From Micromonospora ferruginea (GTDB taxonomy: Bacteria; Actinomycetota; Actinomycetes; Mycobacteriales; Micromonosporaceae), in contig NZ_CP059322.2 in NCBI RefSeq assembly GCF_013694245.2, positions 368,001 to 432,000 of the forward strand: a stretch of DNA of 64,000 nucleotides, in the 5' to 3' direction. Position numbers and translations under genes: made by a program. Below, in pieces: positions 33,061 through 40,623 of the stretch. The notes under the pieces are model-generated. The model saw nothing but the letters and a program-made list of their open reading frames with translations. It did no database searches and was not told the DNA's origin. Numbering within the stretch: the first letter of the stretch is position 1; every line of letters begins with the position of its first letter.

Positions 33061-34472
33061 CGTATCAGGACACCCACGCCGCCGGCCGTCGTACCGGGCA
33101 CTCCGCCCCGTACGGCGGCCGTCCGGCTGCTCCCGTACCACCGGGCCGGCCGCGCCGCGGGCCCGGCGGTCGGCGGGCCCTGACGGCGGCCTTCTGGCTC
33201 GGCCTGGTCGCCGCCGTCCTGCCGTGGTGGCTGGACACCCCGGCGGGCTCGCTGGCCGACACCGCCGACCTGCTCACCGCCGGTGGGCGGATCACCGGCC
33301 TGATCGCCGGCTACCTGCTGCTGGTGCAGGTGCTGGCGATGAGCCGGCTCGGCGTGCTGGAACGCTCGCTGGGCGGCGAGCGGATCTCCCGGCTGCACCG
33401 CGACCTCGGCGCGACGCTGCTGGTGGCGGTGCTGACCCACATGTCGCTGCTGGTGGTGGGCTACGCCCGGCAGGAACGCAACTCGGTGTTCGGCGAGGTC
33501 GGCGCGCTGCTGTCCGACTACGAGGACATGGTGTCCGCGTTCGCGGCGGCCGGCGTCATGGTGCTGGTCGGGTTCACCGCGGTGCGCGGCGTGCGCCGCC
33601 GGTTGCCCTACGAACTCTGGTACGTCCTGCACCTGACCAGCTACCTGGCCCTGCTGCTCGGCTACGCGCACCAGTTCAGCAACGGCGCCCAGCTCTACGA
33701 GCCCGGGCCGGTGCGCACCGGCTGGATCGCCGCGTACCTGCTGGTGGTGGCCGCGCTGCTGTGGGGCCGGGTGATCTCGCCGCTGGCGTTCAACCTGCGG
33801 CACCGGCTGCGGGTGGCCGACGTGGTGGCGGAGAGCCCGGACACCATCTCGATCTACCTGACCGGGCACCGGCTCAACCAGATCGACATGCTCGGCGGTC
33901 AGTACTTCCGCTGGCGTTTCCTCAACCCCGGCTGCTGGTGGGAGTCGCACCCGTTCTCGGTCTCCGCGGCGGCCAACGGCCGCTGGCTGCGGCTCACCGT
34001 GAAGGTGGTCGGCAAGCACACCGCCGAGCTACGGGACCTCACCCCGGGCACCCGGGCCTGGGCGGAGGGCCCGTTCGGCACGTTCACCGCGGCGCACCGC
34101 ACCCGCGAGCGTGCCCTGCTGATCGCCGGGGGCAGCGGCATCGCGCCGCTGCGGGCGATGCTGGAGGAGCTGCCGCCGGGCGCGGCGCTGATCTACCGCG
34201 CGCGGCAGCCCGCCGACGTGCTGCTGCACCGGGAGCTGGACTGGCTCGCCCAGGCCCGGCAGACCTCCGTCTGGTACGTCATCGGCCGCCGCGACGACCC
34301 CGGGCCGCGCCAGGTGATGAACCCGGAGGGGCTGCGCCGGCTGGTGCCGGACCTGACCCGCCGCGACGTCTACCTGTGCGGGCCGGGTGGCCTGGTCGAC
34401 GAGTCCGTCAAGGTGTTGCGGGCGGCGGGCGTGCCCCGCCGCCAGATCCACCTCACCGCGTTCGAGTTGTAG
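33057..34472 (+). CDS. Ferric-reductase-like membrane cytochrome fused to FAD/NAD(P) reductase
   Basis: The 471-residue protein has about six helices (residues 42-250) with heme-ligand candidates in LHRDLGATLL, VLTHMSLLVV, YVLHLTSYLALLLGYAHQF, as in ferric reductase-like (FRE/NOX-type) b-type cytochromes. The C-terminal part is a ferredoxin-NADP reductase module: GGQYFRWRF and SHPFSVSAAANG for FAD, LIAGGSGIAPLRAML for NAD(P) and YLCGPGGLVDESVKVL near the end. It should carry electrons from cytoplasmic NAD(P)H via FAD and heme to the outer face. GTG 33057 overlaps the DUF1501 stop. The FMN-binding gene follows. Confidence 0.87.
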   Translation: MTYQDTHAAGRRTGHSAPYGGRPAAPVPPGRPRRGPGGRRALTAAFWLGLVAAVLPWWLDTPAGSLADTADLLTAGGRITGLIAGYLLLVQVLAMSRLGVLERSLGGERISRLHRDLGATLLVAVLTHMSLLVVGYARQERNSVFGEVGALLSDYEDMVSAFAAAGVMVLVGFTAVRGVRRRLPYELWYVLHLTSYLALLLGYAHQFSNGAQLYEPGPVRTGWIAAYLLVVAALLWGRVISPLAFNLRHRLRVADVVAESPDTISIYLTGHRLNQIDMLGGQYFRWRFLNPGCWWESHPFSVSAAANGRWLRLTVKVVGKHTAELRDLTPGTRAWAEGPFGTFTAAHRTRERALLIAGGSGIAPLRAMLEELPPGAALIYRARQPADVLLHRELDWLAQARQTSVWYVIGRRDDPGPRQVMNPEGLRRLVPDLTRRDVYLCGPGGLVDESVKVLRAAGVPRRQIHLTAFEL

Positions 34473-34485
34473 GAAGGCACCCATC

Positions 34486-35085
34486 ATGCGTCGCGCGCTC
34501 CTGGCGATCACCGGACTGGCCGCCGGCACCACCGCCCTGGTGGTGCTCAAGGGCGGCCCGGGCGCCGGTCAGGCCACCGCCGGTGACGTGCCGGCCGCGC
34601 AGGCCCCGGTCGCCCCCGGGGGCTCGCCGGCGCCGGGCGTCACCGGATCGGCGCCCGCGCCCAGCGTCTCGGCGACGCCCGGCGCGTCGGCCAGGCCCAG
34701 CGCCAAGCCGTCGGCCGACCGGAAGCCGGCCAGCCGGGGGAGCACCCGGACCAGCACCACCGCGCCGGCCGCGCCGAGGACCACGACGAAGGCGCCGCCG
34801 AAGCCCACCACCCGCACGGTCACCGGCCCGTCGGTCAGCTACGAGTACGGCTCGCTCCAGGTGCGGATCACGCTCAGCGGCACCCGGATCGTCGACGCCA
34901 CCGCGACCGGCATGCCGCTGGGCGGCCAGTCCGGGCAGCGCAGCGACGACGTGCAGGCCCGCTACAGCGGCAGCTCGGGCGAGGTGGTGGCCAAGCAGAG
35001 CGCCAACCTGAGCACCGTCTCCGGCGCCACCTACACCAGCACCGCGTACAAGCAGTCGCTGCAGGCCGCGATCGACAAGGCGTGA
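34486..35085 (+). CDS. Exported FMN-binding domain protein
   Basis: The 199-residue protein has a signal segment (RRALLAITGLAAGTTALVVL), a Ser/Thr/Pro/Ala-rich linker (about 30-110) and a C-terminal FMN-binding domain with VQARYSGSSGEVVAKQ and the acceptor motif SGATYTSTAY (about 182). In this family the Thr of SGAT-x is covalently flavinylated through phosphate by ApbE, whose gene overlaps the stop of this one. It probably accepts electrons outside the membrane from the preceding ferric-reductase-like protein. AGGAAGG precedes the ATG. Confidence 0.88.
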   Translation: MRRALLAITGLAAGTTALVVLKGGPGAGQATAGDVPAAQAPVAPGGSPAPGVTGSAPAPSVSATPGASARPSAKPSADRKPASRGSTRTSTTAPAAPRTTTKAPPKPTTRTVTGPSVSYEYGSLQVRITLSGTRIVDATATGMPLGGQSGQRSDDVQARYSGSSGEVVAKQSANLSTVSGATYTSTAYKQSLQAAIDKA

Positions 35086-36044
35086 GTTCGGCCGCCGCCG
35101 CCCGGCCGGGCCTGCGCCGGGTCGAGCAGATCATGGGTACGGCGATCAGCCTCGACCTGGCCGACGACCTGCCCGCCGCCACGCTGCACGAGGCCGCCGA
35201 GCGCACCTTCGCGTGGATGCGCGAGGTGGACGCGCGGTTCAGCACCTACCGCGACGACAGCGAGGTGTGCCGGCTGGACCGGGGCGAGTTGCCGCTGGCC
35301 GAGGCGTCCGGCGACCTGCGGGCGGTGCTGGAGCGCTGCGCCGACCTGTGGACGGCCACGGACGGGTTCTTCGACGCGTACGCGACCGGCCGGCTGGACC
35401 CGTCGGGCTACGTGAAGGGCTGGGCGGCGCAGGTCGCCTCGGACCGGTTGGTGGCGGCCGGCGTCCCGAACCACTGCGTGAACGCCGGCGGTGACGTGCG
35501 GGTCCGCGGTCGTACCGCGGCCGGTGAGCCGTGGCGGATCGGGGTGCGGCACCCGTGGGACGCGACCGCCACCTGCCTGGTGCTGGCCGGCACGGATCTG
35601 GCGGTCGCCACCTCGGGCGTCTACGAGCGTGGGCACCACGTCGTCGACCCGCGCCGGGGCGCCCCGGCGGTGGGCCTGCGCTCGGTCACCGTGGTCGGCC
35701 CCGACCTGGGCGAGGCGGACGCGTACGCGACGGCCGCCGTCGCCATGGGCGAGCCCGGCATCGCCTGGCTGGACCGCCTACCGGCCCCCTGGCAGCACGC
35801 CGTGGTGACCGACAACGCCCGCCTCCTGCACTCCCGACCCCTCCCCCTACCCCCGACCCCCGACCCCCGACCCCTGACCCCGTCGATCATGAAGTTGGCG
35901 GGCGCGTCGTGCGGCGTGTCGTGCCGCCAACTTCATGATCGACGGAGTGGCGGGGGCGTCACAGTCAGCGGAGGGGCGGTGGAGGATGGCGGGGCGGGAG
36001 CCCGGGGGCGTAGGGGCCGGGGCGGGCGCCACGGGGGCGGGTGA
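35082..36044 (+). CDS. apbE: FAD:protein FMN transferase ApbE, with repeat-derived tail
   Basis: The protein has the ApbE fold: EQIMGTAISLDLADDLP at the start, STYRDDSEVCRLDRGE, YVKGWAAQVASDRLVAAGVP, NAGGDVRVRG (about 137) and ATSGVYERGHHVVDPRRG (about 178). It attaches FMN from FAD to Thr of the SGAT motif, using Mg2+; the upstream FMN-binding protein is the obvious substrate. GTG 35082 overlaps that gene's stop. No signal peptide is seen, unlike many ApbE proteins, so flavinylation may occur inside before export. From about residue 260 the sequence is C-tract and element B (35880-35945) rather than protein family sequence. Confidence 0.87.
   Translation: MSSAAAARPGLRRVEQIMGTAISLDLADDLPAATLHEAAERTFAWMREVDARFSTYRDDSEVCRLDRGELPLAEASGDLRAVLERCADLWTATDGFFDAYATGRLDPSGYVKGWAAQVASDRLVAAGVPNHCVNAGGDVRVRGRTAAGEPWRIGVRHPWDATATCLVLAGTDLAVATSGVYERGHHVVDPRRGAPAVGLRSVTVVGPDLGEADAYATAAVAMGEPGIAWLDRLPAPWQHAVVTDNARLLHSRPLPLPPTPDPRPLTPSIMKLAGASCGVSCRQLHDRRSGGGVTVSGGAVEDGGAGARGRRGRGGRHGGG
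35880..35945. repeat. Palindromic element B: 22-bp perfect inverted repeat
   Basis: Arms at 35880-35901 and 35924-35945 are perfect inverted copies beginning CCGTCGATCATGAAGTTGGC, with a 22-nt spacer. A tract of CCCCCGA repeats (about 35838-35879) precedes it and a G-rich tract follows. The core matches element A at 17747. It lies in the extended 3' end of apbE. Confidence 0.85.
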
Positions 36045-36209
36045 AGGCCCACGGGTGCGGGCGGCGGCGGTGCCGCGGTGGTTCGGTGCCGCCGGTGTGG
36101 CGGGCCGCGTCGTCCTGGGACATCCTCAAACCCCCGCTCTGGCGCGGATGCGCCCTCGCCAGGCACAACGAGCGCGGAGGCGGGGAGGTCGCTGTCGGGC
36201 AGGCGTCGC

Positions 36210-36881
36210 TCAGCGCCCGCGCCGGGGCAGCGGCAGGTGGCCGGGGAACAGGTCCGGGGTGAGCGTGACCCCGGCCGCGCGTAACGCCGCGATCAGCGCG
36301 TTCTGCACCAGGTAGGAGTCGGGCACCTGCCACCGGGCCTGCTCCGGGGCGACCGCCCAGCGCACCGTCCCCTCGGGGAGCCGGGTCGGCGGGGCGGGGA
36401 TCCACGAGCCGGGGCCGTGCCGCACCACGTGGAAGCAGTGCTCCAGTTCGGGTCGCAGCGGGTCGCCGGGGCGGACCAGGAACATCCAGCGGCCGGTCGG
36501 GGTGACCAGCACCGGCCCGCGTACGCCGAGGCCGGCCGGGTGGGTGGCGACCGCGTCCAGCACCCGCCGGCCGAGGTGCGCGGCGACCTCCAGCACGTCG
36601 AACGCGTGCCCGGTGGGCAGCAGCACCCCGTGCGGGCGGCTGCGCCACCAGGTGGCCACCCGGGCCGGGTCGGCGCTGGCCGCGTGCTCCCAGTTCTCCA
36701 GCGCCGGGTGGCAGCCCACCGTGGGGCAGCCGGCCCGGCCGCAGACGAAGCGATGGTTGGCCAGGCAGGCGCCCGGCGTGACCGGCCAGCCGTGCAGCGC
36801 GTAGCGGACGGCGACCCGGCGCAGCCGTACCCGCTCCAGCGGTGACAGGTGAGCGACGCGCGGTCGGACGTTCCCCCACAT
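36210..36881 (-). CDS. Prim-Pol (bifunctional DNA primase/polymerase) N-terminal domain protein
   Basis: The 223-residue protein matches the Prim-Pol N-terminal domain of archaeo-eukaryotic-primase-like proteins: VRYALHGWPVTPGACLANH near residue 25, CGRAGCPTVGCHPALENWEH (about 52-71), and GHAFDVLEVAAHLGRRVL (about 95). Cysteines in the GxPTVGCHP part may bind zinc. No helicase or polymerase domain is fused or adjacent, so it is a stand-alone copy, a form frequent in actinobacteria with no known role. Start choice: ATG 36881 has GAGAGGGG at a normal distance; ATG 36890 is too close. Divergent from the XRE gene at 37096. Confidence 0.72.
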   Translation of the reverse strand: MWGNVRPRVAHLSPLERVRLRRVAVRYALHGWPVTPGACLANHRFVCGRAGCPTVGCHPALENWEHAASADPARVATWWRSRPHGVLLPTGHAFDVLEVAAHLGRRVLDAVATHPAGLGVRGPVLVTPTGRWMFLVRPGDPLRPELEHCFHVVRHGPGSWIPAPPTRLPEGTVRWAVAPEQARWQVPDSYLVQNALIAALRAAGVTLTPDLFPGHLPLPRRGR

Positions 36882-37095
36882 GTGTGCCATCCCCTCTCGC
36901 CCCACCGAATCCGTCCATCGCCACACGTCGAGAACCGTCACTGCCGTAACCCGCGATCGTTGAGTTGACGAACGGCCGGTGCAACTTGCACGAAAACTAC
37001 GAGAACTGGCTGGACGGCTGACGTACAACCTGTGCGACCAGGGCAAACCTGGTGGACGCGGGGTGGTGGCCGACGCTGACCGGGGGGGGGCAGGG

Positions 37096-38325
37096 GTGGA
37101 CGAACTACCCATAGGCCGGCGGGTGGCCTATTGGCGGAGTCGCCGCAAGATGTCCCAGCAGGTCTTCGCCGACCGGCTCGGCAAGTCGAAGAGCTGGGTG
37201 GACAAGGTGGAGCGCGGCGTCCGCCGGCTGGACAAGTTCTCCGTGCTCTACGAGATCGCCGACATCCTCCAGATCGACGTGCAGCTGTTGCACGGCAAGG
37301 ACCCGGAGCGGCGCACCGACGCGCTCAACTGCATCGACCAGGTCGAGGTGGAGGAGATCCGCACCGCCCTGGAGCGCTACGACTCGATGAGCGCCTACTT
37401 CGACGCCGCGCCGTACCCGCCGGCGCTGGACGACATGCGCAAGGCGGTCAACCACGCCTGGCTCACCTACCAGTACGGCCGCTACGGCATGCTCACCCGC
37501 GCGCTGCCCAAGCTGCTGCGCGACGCCCAGGCGGCGGACGCCACGTACGGCGGGGACGACCAGGGTCGTGAGGCCGCGCACCTGCTCGGGCAGGTCTACC
37601 AGATCGCCTCGTCGGTGCTGCGCAAGCTGGGCGAGTGCAATCTGGCCTGGCTGGCCGCCGACCGCTCGATGGCGGTGGCCCAGCGGGCCGACGACCCGCT
37701 GCTCGCCGGCATCGCCACCACCCGGGTCTGCAACGCCCTGGTCGCGATGGGCCGCCCCCGCCCCGCGCTCGAACTCAACGTGCGGATCGCCGACCGGCTC
37801 GCCCCCGGCGGCGACCAGGCCGCCGAGCCCGGCCGCCTCTCCGTCTACGGCATGCTGCTGCTCCAGGGCGCGATGGCAGCCGCCCGGATCGGCGACTCGG
37901 CGACCGTGAACGACCTGATCAGCGGCGCCGCCGAGGCGGCCGCCCTGATCGGCGGCGACCACAACCACTACTGGACGTCGTTCGGCCCGACGAACCTGGA
38001 GCTGCACCGCGCCGCCGCGGCGGTCGAGCTGGGCGACGGCGGCCGGGCCGTGGAGACGCACCAACGCCTGAACGGGCACGCGTTCAACGCGCTGCTGCCC
38101 GAGCGGCGCGCGCACCACCTGCTCGACCTGTCCCGGGCCTACTCTCAGATCGGCGACGTCGGCAACGCCGGCGAGATGCTCCTGCAGGGCGACCGGCTCG
38201 CGCCGTCGGAGATCCGGTGCCGGCCGATCGCGCACGAACTCATGTCCGAGATCCTCCGTCGCACACGGGGTGCGCCGCCTTCGCCGATTGCGGAGTTGGC
38301 TGAGCACATGGGAGTCGGAGTATGA
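37096..38325 (+). CDS. XRE-family HTH regulator with TPR-like domain
   Basis: The 409-residue protein has an N-terminal HTH_3 (RRKMSQQVFADRLGKSKSWV then DKVERGVRRLDKFSVL, about 15-50) and a long helical ligand/partner domain with repeated A/L-rich helices (for example ASSVLRKLGECNLAWLAADR). This is the common XRE-TPR architecture of actinobacterial regulators. The GTG at 37096 follows a run of nine G (37082-37090) by 5 nt, which acts as the ribosome binding site. The next gene, for a flavoprotein, starts 17 nt after the stop, so they form an operon; the Prim-Pol gene is divergent. Confidence 0.85.
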   Translation: MDELPIGRRVAYWRSRRKMSQQVFADRLGKSKSWVDKVERGVRRLDKFSVLYEIADILQIDVQLLHGKDPERRTDALNCIDQVEVEEIRTALERYDSMSAYFDAAPYPPALDDMRKAVNHAWLTYQYGRYGMLTRALPKLLRDAQAADATYGGDDQGREAAHLLGQVYQIASSVLRKLGECNLAWLAADRSMAVAQRADDPLLAGIATTRVCNALVAMGRPRPALELNVRIADRLAPGGDQAAEPGRLSVYGMLLLQGAMAAARIGDSATVNDLISGAAEAAALIGGDHNHYWTSFGPTNLELHRAAAAVELGDGGRAVETHQRLNGHAFNALLPERRAHHLLDLSRAYSQIGDVGNAGEMLLQGDRLAPSEIRCRPIAHELMSEILRRTRGAPPSPIAELAEHMGVGV

Positions 38326-38341
38326 GCGCGGGCCCGACCGG

Positions 38342-38932
38342 ATGAGCGGTCCGCACACCAGCACCGGGCACCGCGGGGTGCTCTACGTCATCGCCTGCGG
38401 TTCACCGCTGGCCCGTCACGTCGGCCGGCTGGTCGACCTCGCCCAGTCCGACGGCTGGGCGGTCTGCGTGGTCACCACGCCGGACGGCGCGAAGTTCGTC
38501 GACCGGACGGCGTTGGCCCGGCAGACCGGCCACCCGGTCCGGACGCACTACAAGAACCCGGGGGACCCGGACGTGCTGCCCGCGGCGGACGCCATGCTGG
38601 TCTGCCCGGCCACGGTCAACACGGTCAACAAGTGGGCGGTCGGCATCACCGACACGCTCGCGCTCGGCCTGCTGGTCGAGGCGCAGGGGCTCGGGGTGCC
38701 GATCGCCGCCGTCCCGTACACCAACGTGGCGATGGCCGGGCACCCGGCGTTCCGGTCCAGCCTGGCCCGGCTCGCCGAGTGGGGTGTCCGGGTCGTCTTC
38801 GGCGACCACGTGGTCCGCCTGCACGCGCCCGGCACCGGCGAGCGGCACCTGGACGCCTTCCCCTGGGACGCCGGCCTGGCCGCCCTGCGCGGCGCGGCAC
38901 GTCCGGTCGTGCCGGTCACCCGGGCGGGGTGA
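38342..38932 (+). CDS. Flavoprotein (Dfp/UbiX-like, HFCD superfamily)
   Basis: The 196-residue protein has the HFCD flavoprotein fold: VLYVIACGSPLARHVGRLVD at the start, VCVVTTPDGAKFVD, and LPAADAMLVCPATVNTVNKW (about 81-100) with the PATxNTxxK pattern that binds FMN, then AAVPYTNVAMAGHPAFR. Relatives are phosphopantothenoylcysteine decarboxylases and peptidyl-Cys decarboxylases. No CoaBC partner domain is present. In actinobacteria this gene commonly follows an XRE regulator, as here. Substrate unknown. Confidence 0.85.
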   Translation: MSGPHTSTGHRGVLYVIACGSPLARHVGRLVDLAQSDGWAVCVVTTPDGAKFVDRTALARQTGHPVRTHYKNPGDPDVLPAADAMLVCPATVNTVNKWAVGITDTLALGLLVEAQGLGVPIAAVPYTNVAMAGHPAFRSSLARLAEWGVRVVFGDHVVRLHAPGTGERHLDAFPWDAGLAALRGAARPVVPVTRAG

Positions 38933-39003
38933 GCGCGAGGGCTCCCGGCGGCGTCCGGGGGCCCCGCCGGCCCGCCGTGGACGTGCCGACCGCCGGACGC
39001 CGG

Positions 39004-39009
39004 TAAGCT
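39004..39009 (+). promoter_or_regulatory. Putative -10 box, leaderless start at 39018
   Basis: TAAGCT lies 8 nt before the GTG at 39018 with no ribosome binding site. It would drive the Nif3 - zinc-ribbon - RNase H operon. Confidence 0.4.
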
Positions 39010-39017
39010 GGCCGGCC

Positions 39018-39884
39018 GTGAGCACAACCGGATCGCCGCCCTCGGTGGCCGACGTGGTGGCCGCCCTGGACCGCCGTTACCCGCCCGCCTGGGCCGAGGA
39101 GTGGGACCGGGTCGGCCTGGTGCTGGGCGAGCCCGACCATCCGGTGCGCCGGGTCGCCTGCGTGGTCGACGTGGTCCCGGAGACGGTTGAGGAGGCGCTC
39201 GCCGCCGGCGCCGACATGATCGTCGCGCACCACCCGCTGCTGCTGCGCGGCGTCTCCTCGGTGGCCGCCACCACGTACAAGGGCCGGATCGTGCACCGGC
39301 TGATCAAGGCCGACGTGGCGCTGTACGTGGCGCACACCAACGCCGACGTGGCCGCCCCGGGCGTCTCCGACGCGCTGGCCGCCCGGTTCGGCCTGACCGG
39401 GTTGCGCCCGCTGCACCCGCCGCGCCCCGGCTCACCGGCGGACGGGCCGGGCCGGGGCATCGGCCGGGTCGGCGAGCTGCCCACCCCGATGACGCTGGCC
39501 GAGCTGACCCGGCTGGCCGCCGGCGTGCTCCCCGTCACCGCCTGGGGCGTTCGCGCCGCCGGGGATCCCGGGCGTATGGTTCGTACCCTCGCCGTCAGCG
39601 GCGGCTCGGGGGACGGGTTCCTCGCCGAGGCGACCGCGGCCGGGGTGGACGCGTTCCTCACCGCGGACCTGCGCCACCACCCGGCCGGGGAGCACCTCGC
39701 CGCCGGCGGCCCGGCCCTGCTGGACGCCGCCCACTGGGCGACCGAACGACCGTGGCTGGACGACCTGGCCGCCCACCTGGCCGCCGAGCTGGGCGTCGAG
39801 ACCGTGGTGTCCGACCTGGACACCGACCCCTGGACCGTGCACGCCGCCGCGCCCCGACCGGACGACAAGGAGCCCCGACCGTGA
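39018..39884 (+). CDS. Nif3-like dinuclear metal center hexameric protein
   Basis: The 288-residue protein has the Nif3/DUF34 signature: WAEEWDRVGLVLGEPDHPVR near residue 20, AGADMIVAHHPLLLRGVSSV (about 65-84; His pair of the metal site), LYVAHTNADVAAPGVSDALA (about 98) and the C-terminal FLTADLRHHPAGEHLA. These hexameric toroids bind two metal ions; their reaction is not agreed. It is the first gene of an operon: the zinc-ribbon gene overlaps by GTGA and the RNase H gene follows 5 bp later. Confidence 0.92.
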   Translation: MSTTGSPPSVADVVAALDRRYPPAWAEEWDRVGLVLGEPDHPVRRVACVVDVVPETVEEALAAGADMIVAHHPLLLRGVSSVAATTYKGRIVHRLIKADVALYVAHTNADVAAPGVSDALAARFGLTGLRPLHPPRPGSPADGPGRGIGRVGELPTPMTLAELTRLAAGVLPVTAWGVRAAGDPGRMVRTLAVSGGSGDGFLAEATAAGVDAFLTADLRHHPAGEHLAAGGPALLDAAHWATERPWLDDLAAHLAAELGVETVVSDLDTDPWTVHAAAPRPDDKEPRP

Positions 39885-40618
39885 AGGCTGACCCGAAGGT
39901 GCAGCGTCGCCTGCTCGACCTGCAGGCGATCGACACCACGCTGGCCCAGCTCGCGCACCGCCGCCGGAGCCTGCCGGAACGGGCCGAGCTGGAGGCGCTC
40001 GCGCGCGAGCTGTCGGCGCTGGAGGACGAGCGGGTCCGCGCCCAGGTGGCCGTGGACGACCTGGACCGGGACATCGCCCGGCTGGAGAAGGACGTCGACC
40101 AGGTGCGGGCGCGCAAGAGCAAGGACGAGGCCCGGCTGGCCTCGGGCAGCGGCCCGGCGCGGGAGCTGGAGGCGCTCCAGCACGAGCTGGTCTCGCTCAA
40201 CCGCCGGCAGAGCGACCTGGAGGACGCCGAGCTGGAGCTGATGGAGCAGCGGGAGACCGCGCAGGGCGTGCTGGACGGCATCGAGGGCCGGATCGCCGAG
40301 GCCCGGGAGCGCCGGGGCGCGGCCGAGCAGCGCCGCGACGACGCGCTCGCCGAGATCACCAAGGAGGAGGAGTTCAAGCGCACCTCCCGCCGGCCGCTCG
40401 CCGACGACCTGCCGGCTGACCTGGTCACCCTGTACGACAAGATCCGGGAGGACACCGGCCTGGGCGCGGCGCTGCTCACCGGCGGTCGCTGCGGCGGCTG
40501 CCGGCTGGAGCTGTCCGGCGCCGACCTGGCCCGGATCCGCAAGTCGGACCCGGACGACGTGGTCCGCTGCGAGGAGTGCCGCCGGATCATGGTCCGGACC
40601 AACGAGTCGGGGCTGTAG
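39881..40618 (+). CDS. C4-type zinc ribbon and coiled-coil protein
   Basis: The 245-residue protein has a long N-terminal coiled coil (about residues 5-170, rich in Glu/Arg/Leu, for example LARELSALEDERVRAQVAVD) and a C-terminal four-cysteine zinc ribbon (CGGC ... CEEC, about 205-232). This is the DUF164/CT398 family, thought to bind nucleic acid or to act as an adaptor in envelope or secretion processes. The start overlaps the Nif3 stop (GTGA), with AAGGAG upstream; the three-gene order Nif3, zinc ribbon, RNase H is conserved in actinobacteria. Confidence 0.9.
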   Translation: MKADPKVQRRLLDLQAIDTTLAQLAHRRRSLPERAELEALARELSALEDERVRAQVAVDDLDRDIARLEKDVDQVRARKSKDEARLASGSGPARELEALQHELVSLNRRQSDLEDAELELMEQRETAQGVLDGIEGRIAEARERRGAAEQRRDDALAEITKEEEFKRTSRRPLADDLPADLVTLYDKIREDTGLGAALLTGGRCGGCRLELSGADLARIRKSDPDDVVRCEECRRIMVRTNESGL

Positions 40619-40623
40619 CCGCC

